Below are positions 51,634 to 59,293 of a stretch of 64,000 nt of DNA, piece after piece (the first letter of the stretch is position 1; each line of letters opens with the position of its first letter). The stretch lies in assembly GCF_902859805.1 (NCBI RefSeq), contig NZ_CADIKC010000003.1, positions 434,001 to 498,000 of the forward strand, given 5' to 3'. This DNA comes from Paraburkholderia sediminicola (lineage in GTDB: Bacteria > Pseudomonadota > Gammaproteobacteria > Burkholderiales > Burkholderiaceae). The notes under the pieces were generated by a model. That model was not told the origin of the DNA. It searched no databases and saw only the letters and a list, made by a program, of their open reading frames with translations. A program made the position numbers and the translations under genes.

Positions 51634-52383
51634 ATGGAAAAGACTCTCGACAAGCAAATCGCAATCGTGACGGGCGCATCGCGCGGCATTGGCCGTGCGA
51701 TCGCGCTGGAGCTGGCGCGCCAGGGCGCAACGGTGATCGGCACGGCAACCAGCGAAAGCGGCGCGGCAGCGATCAGCGAAGCCTTTAACGCGGCTGGTGT
51801 GAGCGGCCGCGGCGCGGTGCTCAACGTGAACGACGCCGCAGCAGCCGAAGCGCTGATCGACGGCACGGTGAAGGAATTCGGCGCGCTGCACGTGCTGGTG
51901 AACAACGCCGGCATCACGCAGGACCAGCTCGCCATGCGCATGAAGGACGACGACTGGGACGCGGTGATCGACACCAATCTCAAGTCGGTCTTTCGCCTGT
52001 CGCGCGCAGTGCTGCGTCCGATGATGAAGGCCAAGGGCGGCCGTATCATCAACATCACGTCGGTGGTCGGCTCGGCCGGCAACCCGGGGCAGGTCAACTA
52101 TGCAGCAGCGAAAGCGGGCGTAGCAGGCATGACGCGTGCACTGGCACGCGAGATCGGCAGCCGCGGCATCACGGTGAATTGCGTGGCGCCGGGCTTCATC
52201 GACACCGACATGACCAAGACCCTGCCGGAAGAGCAGCAAGCCGCGCTGAAGACGCAGATTCCGCTCGGCCGCCTTGGCAGCCCGGACGATATTGCGCACG
52301 CCGTGGCGTTCCTCGCGTCGCCGCAAGCGGGCTATATCACCGGCACGACATTGCATGTGAACGGCGGAATGTACATGTCGTAA
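51634..52383 (+). CDS. fabG: 3-oxoacyl-ACP reductase
   Basis: NADPH-dependent reductase of the fatty acid cycle, a short-chain dehydrogenase of 249 residues. The cofactor motif is GASRGIGRAIALEL, the catalytic residues are in the NITSVVG segment (Ser), followed by YAAAKAG (Tyr and Lys), with the NNAG motif at VNNAGITQDQL. The start ATG follows GGACTGACAG. A palindrome overlaps the stop codon and a terminator precedes acpP. Confidence 0.97.
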   Translation: MEKTLDKQIAIVTGASRGIGRAIALELARQGATVIGTATSESGAAAISEAFNAAGVSGRGAVLNVNDAAAAEALIDGTVKEFGALHVLVNNAGITQDQLAMRMKDDDWDAVIDTNLKSVFRLSRAVLRPMMKAKGGRIINITSVVGSAGNPGQVNYAAAKAGVAGMTRALAREIGSRGITVNCVAPGFIDTDMTKTLPEEQQAALKTQIPLGRLGSPDDIAHAVAFLASPQAGYITGTTLHVNGGMYMS

Positions 52384-52397
52384 CCAAATTCGGTTAC
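52380..52397. promoter_or_regulatory. Inverted repeat at the fabG stop codon
   Basis: GTAACC (52380-52385) and GGTTAC (52392-52397) are perfect complements separated by AAATTC, overlapping the TAA stop of fabG. It could be an operator for the acpP promoter region or part of the fabG 3' structure. Confidence 0.35.
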
Positions 52398-52429
52398 TAT
52401 CCGCGCCTTGACGCGTTTGCAAAAGCGTA

Positions 52430-52469
52430 AGGCGCATGCCTTGACAGGAACCCGATGCGCCGCTTTTTT
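52430..52469 (+). terminator. Intrinsic terminator between fabG and acpP
   Basis: GGCGCAT (52431-52437) pairs with ATGCGCC (52455-52461), followed by GCTTTTTTG. It separates the upstream fab genes from acpP, which is usually transcribed more strongly. Confidence 0.65.
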
Positions 52470-52534
52470 GCCGGGTCAAACCTGATAAAATGCGCGCACC
52501 TGTATTTTTGAACTTCTTTTCCCTTGGAGGGGTA

Positions 52535-52774
52535 ATGGACAATATCGAACAGCGCGTCAAGAAGATCGTCGCAGAACAACTGGGCGTTGCAGAAGCTGAG
52601 ATCAAGAACGAAGCTTCGTTCGTGAACGACCTCGGCGCCGACTCGCTCGACACCGTTGAACTCGTGATGGCCCTCGAAGACGAATTCGGCATGGAAATTC
52701 CGGATGAAGAAGCCGAGAAGATCACTACCGTTCAGCAAGCGATCGACTACGCTCGCGCGAACGTCAAGGCCTAA
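52535..52774 (+). CDS. acpP: Acyl carrier protein
   Basis: Small acidic carrier of 79 residues for growing acyl chains. The 4'-phosphopantetheine attachment site is Ser37 in [10 protein letters not shown]. The start ATG gives [20 protein letters not shown] and is preceded by the strong ribosome binding site TTGGAGGGG. It sits between fabG and fabF, the standard position. Confidence 0.98.
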
Positions 52775-53077
52775 AGTCATTCACGCCTGCGTTTCTGCGT
52801 TGGCGGCGTATGACGCCCTGCCGTGTCGGTTTGCGACGCCAGCAGGGCTGGCGCTTTTTGCCGTGCAGGAGCCAGCGATGCTGACAGCGCAACTTTTCGC
52901 GCGATTGCCGACTTTCAAGAAAACGCCGGGCCGCCCCAAGTTTTCTTGCCCCTCTCGGGGGGACCTGGTGCGAAGCGCCGGGGGTAGGGGGCGGCTAACA
53001 GCCACAGGGCACACAGGGCAGGTTCCTGTGGCCGCTGTGGCTTTTGTGCTTTTGTCATCTATGAAAAAGGGGTTACC
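52775..53077. other. Gap between acpP and fabF with G-rich and hairpin elements
   Basis: This 303-bp gap has no gene. It contains a G-rich stretch (CTCGGGGGGACCTGGTGCGA at 52956 and GCCGGGGGTAGGGGGCGG near 52979-52995), possibly a remnant of a common intergenic repeat or a G-quadruplex, followed by a terminator-like hairpin (53000-53052) just before the fabF start. Confidence 0.6.
53000..53052 (+). terminator. Terminator-like hairpin upstream of fabF
   Basis: AGCCACAG (53000-53007) pairs with CTGTGGCT (53035-53042), and an inner stem CCACAGG/CCTGTGG is also possible; TTTTGTGCTTTT follows. It lies 25 bases before the fabF start codon and could attenuate read-through from acpP into fabF. Confidence 0.5.
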
Positions 53078-54316
53078 GTGAGCCGCCGTCGTGTTGTTGT
53101 TACAGGCCTGGGGCTGATTTCGCCTGTTGGCAATAATGTTGCCGACGGCTGGGCCAATCTGGTCGCCGGCAAGTCGGGTATTGCCAATATCACGAAGTTC
53201 GATGCGTCGAACTTTTCGACTCGTTTCGCCGGCGAGGTGAAGGGCTTCAATATCGAGGACTACATCCCCGGTAAGGAAGCGCGCCACATGGATACATTCA
53301 TCCATTACGGCGTCGCGGCCGGCATCCAGGCGATGCAGGACAGCGGCCTCGAAGTCACCGACGAGAATTCGGAGCGCATCGGCGTGGTGGTCGGTTCGGG
53401 CATCGGCGGCCTGCCGATGATCGAAGCGACGCAAACCGAGCTGCTTAATCGCGGCCCGCGCCGTATTTCGCCGTTCTTCGTGCCGGCATCGATCATCAAC
53501 ATGATCTCCGGCCACCTGTCGATCAAGTTCGGCATCAAGGGTCCGAATCTCGCCATCGTTACCGCGTGTACGACGGGTCTGCACTGTATTGGCGAGGCTT
53601 CGCGCCTGATCGAATACGGCGACGCCGACGTGATGATCGCAGGCGGTGCCGAATCGACCGTGTCGCCGCTCGGCGTCGGAGGCTTTGCGGCGGCGCGTGC
53701 GCTGTCACAACGCAATGACGATCCGGCAACGGCGAGCCGTCCGTGGGACAAGGATCGCGACGGTTTCGTGCTGGGCGAGGGCGCCGGCGTGATGGTGCTC
53801 GAAGAGTACGAGCACGCGAAGGCGCGCGGCGCGAAGATTTACGCCGAAATCAGCGGCTACGGGATGAGCGGCGACGCCTATCACATGACCGCTCCGCTGG
53901 AAGATGGCGACGGCGCGCGCCGCTGCATGCTGGCCGCGCTGAAGAACGCGGGTATCAATTCGGATCAGGTGAACTACCTGAACGCGCACGGCACGTCCAC
54001 GCCGTTGGGCGACCTGGCTGAAACCACGGGCATCAAGCGCGCTTTCGGCGACCACGCCAAAGACATGGTCGTGAATTCGACCAAGTCGATGACAGGTCAC
54101 CTGCTGGGCGGCGCCGGCGGTCTGGAATCCGTGTTCACCGTGCTCGCCGTGCATCATCAGGTGTCGCCGCCGACGATCAACATCTTCAATCAGGATCCGG
54201 CCTGCGATCTCGATTACTGCGCCAACACCGCGCGGGAGATGAAGATCGACGTCGCGCTGAAGAACTCGTTCGGGTTCGGCGGCACGAACGGCACGCTGGT
54301 CTTCAAGCGCGCCTGA
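53078..54316 (+). CDS. fabF: Beta-ketoacyl-ACP synthase II (GTG start)
   Basis: Elongating condensing enzyme of fatty acid synthesis, 412 residues. The Cys-His-His triad is visible as [12 protein letters not shown] (Cys), [11 protein letters not shown] (His) and [15 protein letters not shown] (His). The start is a GTG preceded by AAAAAGGGG; there is no ATG in a better place. The closing [14 protein letters not shown] is typical. It follows acpP after a 303-bp gap with a possible attenuator. Confidence 0.97.
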   Translation: MSRRRVVVTGLGLISPVGNNVADGWANLVAGKSGIANITKFDASNFSTRFAGEVKGFNIEDYIPGKEARHMDTFIHYGVAAGIQAMQDSGLEVTDENSERIGVVVGSGIGGLPMIEATQTELLNRGPRRISPFFVPASIINMISGHLSIKFGIKGPNLAIVTACTTGLHCIGEASRLIEYGDADVMIAGGAESTVSPLGVGGFAAARALSQRNDDPATASRPWDKDRDGFVLGEGAGVMVLEEYEHAKARGAKIYAEISGYGMSGDAYHMTAPLEDGDGARRCMLAALKNAGINSDQVNYLNAHGTSTPLGDLAETTGIKRAFGDHAKDMVVNSTKSMTGHLLGGAGGLESVFTVLAVHHQVSPPTINIFNQDPACDLDYCANTAREMKIDVALKNSFGFGGTNGTLVFKRA

Positions 54317-54320
54317 TCGC

Positions 54321-54809
54321 TTGTTGACACGCCAGTCGAAAACGCCGGCTTGCCCGGCGGTTTCCCTCGAATCGGCAACGCCCGACGGAGCGCCGCAGCG
54401 GATCACGTTGCGGCGCTCCGTCGCCATGCGCGCCGCTCTGGGGCTGTTCGTCCTGATGGCGACTGGCGCTGCCTATACCTGCTTCGCGTCGCATCTGGGT
54501 GCCTGGCAGGCGGTTCCGTTGACGCTTGCCGTGTGGGCATTGCTAACACTCTGTGCGGTAAAGCATGAGCATGCGCAACCGGTCGCGCTGAAGATCGGCC
54601 CGGACGGACTGTCCGCCTGGAACCGGACCGGCGGTTTGCTCGCGCTGGGCCGCATTGCCGGCTGTTCGCAATGGAGCGGTCGCCTGCTCGTTCTGGCGCT
54701 GGCGCCGGATCATGGGCGCTCCCGCACGCTGCTTCTTGCCGCCGACGCGCTTCCAGCGCCCGTCTTCCGGGAGCTGGCCGTGCTGGGCCGGCGTGGCGCG
54801 GGTGCGTGA
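54321..54809 (+). CDS. Two-helix membrane protein, possibly YgfX/CptA-like
   Basis: Protein of about 162 residues, with two hydrophobic helices (LGLFVLMATGAAYTCFAS and VPLTLAVWALLTLC) forming a hairpin, followed by a small soluble domain (ALKIGPDGLSAWNRTGG and a later QWSGRLLVLALAPDH). The order helix-helix-domain resembles YgfX (CptA) proteins, but this is only a weak similarity. No ATG precedes the hairpin: the frame begins with TTG codons at 54321/54324 (LTRQSKTPA), and an internal ATG at 54426 would cut off the conserved-looking LRRSVAMRAAL. It begins 4 bp after fabF. Confidence 0.6.
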   Translation: MLTRQSKTPACPAVSLESATPDGAPQRITLRRSVAMRAALGLFVLMATGAAYTCFASHLGAWQAVPLTLAVWALLTLCAVKHEHAQPVALKIGPDGLSAWNRTGGLLALGRIAGCSQWSGRLLVLALAPDHGRSRTLLLAADALPAPVFRELAVLGRRGAGA

Positions 54810-54843
54810 CTGTAACGACTGTAACCGCTGTTACCGGAGTAAC
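54808..54843 (+). repeat. Four tandem 9-bp repeats upstream of rpoE
   Basis: GACTGTAAC, GACTGTAAC, CGCTGTTAC and CGGAGTAAC follow one another without gap. The first two are identical and the others keep the TAC/AAC ends. A -10-like TACAAT follows at 54865-54870, in the rpoE leader. Repeats on helical register just upstream of a promoter suggest a transcription factor binding array. Confidence 0.55.
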
Positions 54844-54910
54844 GTGCCGCGATGATGGGGACGCTACAATGGTCCCCCGCCATGCGCCCTATAGTTAACG
54901 GATTTATCAG

Positions 54911-55510
54911 GTGAGCGAAAAAGAAATTGATCAGGTGCTGGTCGAGCGCGTCCAGAAGGGCGACAAGGCCGCGTTCGAGCTTCTGGTCTCCAAATACCAC
55001 CGCAAGATTCTCCGGCTGATCTCCCGTCTCGTGCGGGACCCGGCCGAAGTGGAAGACGTCGCTCAGGACGCCTTTATCAAGGCGTACCGGGCGTTGCCGC
55101 AATTTCGCGGCGAATCGGCTTTTTATACGTGGTTGTACCGGATTGCGGTCAATACGGCAAAGAACTACCTTGCGACCCAAGGGCGGCGCGCACCGACTTC
55201 GACCGAAGCAGATGCTGAAGAAGCTGAAACTTTCTCGGACGCCGACCAACTAAGGGATATCAACACGCCTGAGTCGATGTTGATGAGCAAGCAGATCGCT
55301 GAGACGGTCAATGCTGCGATGGCGGTTTTACCGGAAGAGTTGCGCACCGCCATTACTCTTCGTGAAATTGAAGGTTTGAGTTACGAGGAAATCGCTGAGA
55401 TGATGGGTTGCCCAATTGGCACAGTCAGATCACGAATTTTCCGCGCTCGCGAAGCCATTGCGGCAAAATTGCGTCCGTTGCTTGACACACCTGAAGGCAA
55501 GCGCTGGTAA
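54911..55510 (+). CDS. rpoE: RNA polymerase sigma factor RpoE (ECF, AlgU-type)
   Basis: Extracytoplasmic stress sigma factor of 199 residues. Sigma region 2 reads LLVSKYHRKILRLISRLVRD and EVEDVAQDAFIKAYRALPQF; region 4 ends ITLREIEGLSYEEIAEMMG and CPIGTVRSRIFRAREAI. It is followed by its anti-sigma factor and the sensor rseB, the order found in Pseudomonas as algU-mucA-mucB-mucD. The start is a GTG preceded by AGG. No sigma-E consensus promoter was found in the leader; the tandem repeats at 54808-54843 are the only notable element. Confidence 0.95.
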   Translation: MSEKEIDQVLVERVQKGDKAAFELLVSKYHRKILRLISRLVRDPAEVEDVAQDAFIKAYRALPQFRGESAFYTWLYRIAVNTAKNYLATQGRRAPTSTEADAEEAETFSDADQLRDINTPESMLMSKQIAETVNAAMAVLPEELRTAITLREIEGLSYEEIAEMMGCPIGTVRSRIFRAREAIAAKLRPLLDTPEGKRW

Positions 55511-55592
55511 ACACCAGCCCGCCGGACGGGGCGCGGGTGCAATATCTGGATTAGTGGTGTCACTACGGGGTATTTGTAAGATGGGGAGCATC

Positions 55593-56219
55593 ATGGGGTC
55601 GGTCTCGATGCAATCGCAAGCCAGCTCGCGCGGCGAGCGTCTGTCCGCTTTTGTCGACGGTGAGCTGTTCGGCGAAGAGCATCTGAACGCGTTTGTTTCC
55701 GAACTGGGCGGCGAAGATCGTGCCGCCTGGTCGTGCTACCACCTGATCGGCGACGCTCTGCGTTCCGACGATCTGGCGGTCAGCCCGGCGGCGAGCAGCG
55801 CGTTCCTGAGCGGTTTTGCCGCACGTTTCGACAATGAGCCGCACGTGCTCGCGCCTGCCGCAATGCCGGTCGCGCGCCGTTTGCTGGCGCTGCGCCGCCG
55901 CGTTGTGCCGGCGTTTGCTGTTGCCGCCGCCGCTGCCACGCTGACGTGGATCGTCGTGCCGCAACTGCAAGGCGTGCCGGGCGGCCCGGGTGTGGCGCAA
56001 GTTGCGTCGACCCAGTTGCATGGCGATTCGCTGCAACGTGTGGCCATGGCATCGGTGCCGGCCGCTACGCTCCAGCCGGCCGTGCAAGACGCCAACATCA
56101 TTCGTGACGCCAGTCTCGATCAGTATCTGGAAGCTCACCAGCAATTCGCGCAACAACCGGTTATGCCGGGCTCGATGCCGCTGATTCGCGCTGCCGCCGT
56201 TTCTACGCAAGGCCAATAG
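55593..56219 (+). CDS. rseA: Anti-sigma-E factor RseA/MucA
   Basis: Inner membrane anti-sigma factor of 208 residues. The N-terminal cytoplasmic domain (SMQSQASSRGERLSAFVDGE through SCYHLIGDALRSDD) is the RseA/MucA sigma-binding domain. A single membrane helix follows (VVPAFAVAAAAATLTWIVV), then a periplasmic tail. The ATG at 55593 has GGGGAG just upstream; an ATG at 55581 is an alternative. It lies 82 bp after rpoE and 4 bp before rseB. Confidence 0.93.
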   Translation: MGSVSMQSQASSRGERLSAFVDGELFGEEHLNAFVSELGGEDRAAWSCYHLIGDALRSDDLAVSPAASSAFLSGFAARFDNEPHVLAPAAMPVARRLLALRRRVVPAFAVAAAAATLTWIVVPQLQGVPGGPGVAQVASTQLHGDSLQRVAMASVPAATLQPAVQDANIIRDASLDQYLEAHQQFAQQPVMPGSMPLIRAAAVSTQGQ

Positions 56220-56223
56220 TTTG

Positions 56224-57267
56224 ATGCAGACTCCGCGGTTGAATAAAACGACTATCTGGGGGCGGCTGCCGGCATTTCTGTTCTGCGCAGCCGTATTGTT
56301 GTCCGCTACACCGCGGGTGTTTGCCCAAACCGACGATCCAATCGTCGCCCGTCGCACGGCTGCGGAGCTGCTCGATCGAATCCATCAGGCCGCCCAGCAG
56401 CAGAACTACGAGGGCGCGTTCGTCTATCAGCGCGGTAATTTCGTTCAGACGTCGCGGATCGCGCACTACGCGACCCGTACTGACGGCGAATTCGAGCAGC
56501 TCGAAAGCCTCGACGGCAAGCCGCGCAAAATGCTTCGTCACAACGAAGATCTCTACACGTTCGTGCCTGAGCGGCATCTGTGCGTGGTCGAGAAGCGCCA
56601 GAACAAAGATTCGTTTCCTGCGTTGCTCGCTGTAAGCGGCGAGCAGGTGTTGTCCGTATACGAACCGAAGCTGCTCGGCGACGACCGCGTCGCGGGTATC
56701 GACAGCCAGGTGATCGAGCTTGATCCGAAAGACGCATATCGCTTTGCTTACAAGCTGTGGGCCGACAAGAAGACCGGCCTGCTGCTACGTGCGCAAACGC
56801 TCGATCCGAACGGCCAGGTGCTCGAGCAGTTGTCGTTTTCGCAGATTCGCATCGGCGTGCCGGTCGACAAGACCGCCATCGTCAACGGTATTCGTAATAC
56901 AACGGGCTGGACGGTAGTGCGCCCGCCCGTCGAACCGGTCGATATGGCTGCGCAAGGCTGGCAGATCACACCGACGGTACCGGGCTTCCGCAAGATTCGG
57001 GAGCTTCGCCGTCCCATGGCCGCGCGTGACGCGGGCCAGCCCACCATTCCGGTTGATCAGGCTGTATTCTCCGATGGCCTCGCAGCCATTTCGGTATTCG
57101 TCGAGCCGGTCGAGAACAATACTCGCAAGGAAGGCGCGGGCAGTAGCGGCGCGACACACGTGCTGGTCAAGCGGCGCGGCGACTTCTGGATTACTCTGCT
57201 TGGTGAAGTGCCCCAGACCACATTGCAGCAATTTGCGTCTGCCATAGAATATAAAGCTCCGAAGTAA
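56224..57267 (+). CDS. rseB: Periplasmic sigma-E regulator RseB/MucB
   Basis: Protein of 347 residues with a signal peptide (cut near VFA before QTDDP) and the MucB/RseB fold: YEGAFVYQRGNFVQTSRIAH and a C-terminal smaller domain with DQAVFSDGLAAISVFVEPVE. It protects RseA from proteolysis and senses lipoproteins or LPS intermediates in the periplasm. The ATG at 56224 follows a TTG start of the open frame (56221). It is followed by degP after 37 bp. Confidence 0.94.
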   Translation: MQTPRLNKTTIWGRLPAFLFCAAVLLSATPRVFAQTDDPIVARRTAAELLDRIHQAAQQQNYEGAFVYQRGNFVQTSRIAHYATRTDGEFEQLESLDGKPRKMLRHNEDLYTFVPERHLCVVEKRQNKDSFPALLAVSGEQVLSVYEPKLLGDDRVAGIDSQVIELDPKDAYRFAYKLWADKKTGLLLRAQTLDPNGQVLEQLSFSQIRIGVPVDKTAIVNGIRNTTGWTVVRPPVEPVDMAAQGWQITPTVPGFRKIRELRRPMAARDAGQPTIPVDQAVFSDGLAAISVFVEPVENNTRKEGAGSSGATHVLVKRRGDFWITLLGEVPQTTLQQFASAIEYKAPK

Positions 57268-57304
57268 TCCTCCGAATCACACGAATCCCTCGGCTTGCTA
57301 CGAT

Positions 57305-58828
57305 ATGACGACTTTCTCGGTGCGCAAATTCCTCGCGGCCGCGGTGGTAGCGGCGTGTTTGCCGCTCGTACCGCACACGGCGTCGGCGGCTCCCGCGGCC
57401 AATCTGCCCGACTTTACTGACCTCGTCGACAAAGTCGGCCCGGCAGTCGTCAACATTCGCACGACCACGCGCGTGTCGAACAGCGGTGCCCGCGGCGGGT
57501 TGCCGCCAGGCATGGACGACGGAGACATGTCGGAGTTTTTCCGGCGCTTCTTCGGCATCCCGTTGCCGCAGTCGCCACAATCGCCGGGTTCGCCTGGTTC
57601 GCCACGCGGTGGCGATAACGGTGGCAGCGGCAGTGGCGGCAACCAGGACACGCCGGATAACAGCGATCCCGAACAGAACAGCGGCGTCGGCTCAGGCTTC
57701 ATTCTGTCGGCGGACGGCTACGTGATGACCAACGCGCACGTCGTGGACGACGCGGACACCATTTATGTCACCCTCACCGACAAACGCGAGTTCAAGGCCA
57801 AGTTGATCGGCGTGGACGATCGGACCGATGTCGCCGTCGTGAAGATCAGCGCGGCCAACTTGCCGACCATCACAATTGGTGACTCGAACAAGGTGCGGGT
57901 GGGCGAGTGGGTGGTCGCGATCGGTTCGCCGTTCGGTCTCGAGAACACGGTGACAGCCGGTATCGTCAGCGCCAAGGGGCGCGATACGGGCGATTATCTG
58001 CCATTCATCCAGACCGACGTGGCGGTCAATCCAGGTAATTCGGGTGGTCCGCTGATCAATATGCAGGGCGAAGTGATCGGCATCAATTCGCAGATTTACA
58101 GCCGTACTGGCGGTTTCATGGGCATTTCGTTCGCGATTCCGATTGACGAGGCGATGCGCGTCGCCGATCAGTTGAAGGCGTCGGGCAAGGTCGTGCGCGG
58201 CCGGATCGCGGTGGCTATCGGTGAAGTCACGAAAGATGTTGCCGATTCGCTCGGTCTGCCGAAGGCGCAAGGCGCGCTGGTCAGCAGCGTCGAACCGGGC
58301 GGCCCGGCAGACAAAGCCGGCGTGCAGCCGGGCGACATCATCCTGAAGTTCAATGGCCATTCGGTCGACACGGCAACGGATTTGCCGCGCATGGTCGGCG
58401 ATACGAAGCCGGGCACCAAGTCGACCATTACGATCTGGCGCAAGGGTCAGACGCGCGATCTGCCGGTCACGATTGCGGAGATGCAGCCGGACAAGACCAC
58501 CAAGGCGGATGATAAAAAGCCGCCGGTGCCGAAGCAGCGCGCCACGAACGTGTTGGGTCTTGCCGTTAGCGATATCCCTGCTGACCAGATGAAGGCGCTG
58601 AAACTGCACAACGGTGTGCAGATCGACGCGGTAGACGGCCCGGCCGTGCGCGTTGGGCTGCAAAAGGGCGACATCGTCCTGCGTGTTGGCGATACGGATA
58701 TCACGAGCGCAAAGCAGTTCGACGAGCTGACCGCGCACCTCGACCCGCAGAAGATGGTTGCGTTGCTGGTCCGTCGCGGCGAGAACACGCAGTTCGTGCC
58801 AATTCGCCCGCGCAGCGCGCAGAAATGA
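57305..58828 (+). CDS. degP: Periplasmic serine protease DegP/MucD (Do family)
   Basis: HtrA-type protease and chaperone of 507 residues with a signal peptide (ends TASA before APAANL). The catalytic triad is His in VMTNAHVVDDAD, Asp in DDRTDVAVVKIS and Ser in VNPGNSGGPLIN. Two PDZ domains follow (about 285-375 and 405-500). A Gly/Ser-rich linker (QSPGSPGSPRGGDNGGSGSG) lies between the N-terminal helix and the protease core. Position after rpoE-rseA-rseB matches Pseudomonas mucD. The stop overlaps the glutaredoxin gene by 4 bp. Confidence 0.95.
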   Translation: MTTFSVRKFLAAAVVAACLPLVPHTASAAPAANLPDFTDLVDKVGPAVVNIRTTTRVSNSGARGGLPPGMDDGDMSEFFRRFFGIPLPQSPQSPGSPGSPRGGDNGGSGSGGNQDTPDNSDPEQNSGVGSGFILSADGYVMTNAHVVDDADTIYVTLTDKREFKAKLIGVDDRTDVAVVKISAANLPTITIGDSNKVRVGEWVVAIGSPFGLENTVTAGIVSAKGRDTGDYLPFIQTDVAVNPGNSGGPLINMQGEVIGINSQIYSRTGGFMGISFAIPIDEAMRVADQLKASGKVVRGRIAVAIGEVTKDVADSLGLPKAQGALVSSVEPGGPADKAGVQPGDIILKFNGHSVDTATDLPRMVGDTKPGTKSTITIWRKGQTRDLPVTIAEMQPDKTTKADDKKPPVPKQRATNVLGLAVSDIPADQMKALKLHNGVQIDAVDGPAVRVGLQKGDIVLRVGDTDITSAKQFDELTAHLDPQKMVALLVRRGENTQFVPIRPRSAQK

Positions 58829-59100
58829 AGCCGATGGCGCTGCTCACGCTCTACGGGCGCGCGTGGTGCCATTTATGCGACGACATGCGCGCCGCGCTCG
58901 AGCCGTTGCTGGCCGAATTCGCTGCGCAAGTCGTCGTGATCGACGTCGACTCGGATCCTTTGCTGGAAGCCCGTTATAACGAGCTGGTTCCGGTTCTGGT
59001 CTGTGACGGCGTCGAACTGTGTCACTATCACCTTGATGTGGCGCGGGTTCGTGCCACGCTCGCTGCACACGTTGCGGTGACCCATCCGGGATCCAGTTAA
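58825..59100 (+). CDS. Glutaredoxin-like protein (DUF836)
   Basis: Protein of 91 residues with the thioredoxin-fold opening MALLTLYGRAWCHLCDDM. The motif CHLC is the CxxC active site, placed as in small glutaredoxin-like proteins of the DUF836 group. A cis-Pro region follows (NELVPVLVCDG). The start could be the ATG at 58825 (overlapping degP by 4 bp) or the internal ATG three codons later. Coupling to degP suggests that thiol redox control and envelope proteolysis share regulation. There is no signal peptide, so it acts in the cytoplasm. Confidence 0.85.
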   Translation: MKPMALLTLYGRAWCHLCDDMRAALEPLLAEFAAQVVVIDVDSDPLLEARYNELVPVLVCDGVELCHYHLDVARVRATLAAHVAVTHPGSS

Positions 59101-59211
59101 GGGTCCAAAACAGGCGCGAACGTGCGCTGTTCACACCCCGTTTCACGTCTTTCATGGACCGTCTTTTCCGCCCGAGCCTCGTAAGATGCGCCGGGCGATA
59201 GCCTTTTCGGC

Positions 59212-59217
59212 TAAAAT
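59212..59217 (+). promoter_or_regulatory. -10-like box upstream of lepA
   Basis: TAAAAT lies 76 bases before the lepA start. No clear -35 box is found. A short hairpin with a T-run follows (59241-59276). Confidence 0.4.
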
Positions 59218-59240
59218 AGATAGGTTTTTCACCTACTTAC

Positions 59241-59276
59241 AAGGCGTGCTCCGCTATTGTCCGGGCGCGCCTTTTT
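59241..59276 (+). terminator. Attenuator-like hairpin upstream of lepA
   Basis: AAGGCG (59241-59246) pairs with CGCCTT (59268-59273), followed by T residues. The stem is short and the loop long, so this is tentative. Confidence 0.3.
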
Positions 59277-59293
59277 CGCTTGATCGGTACTGA

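Noticed and set aside
52956..53052. CRISPR-like or repeat array before fabF
   Set aside because: There are no regularly spaced identical repeats; the G runs and hairpin are better described as a possible intergenic repeat or attenuator.
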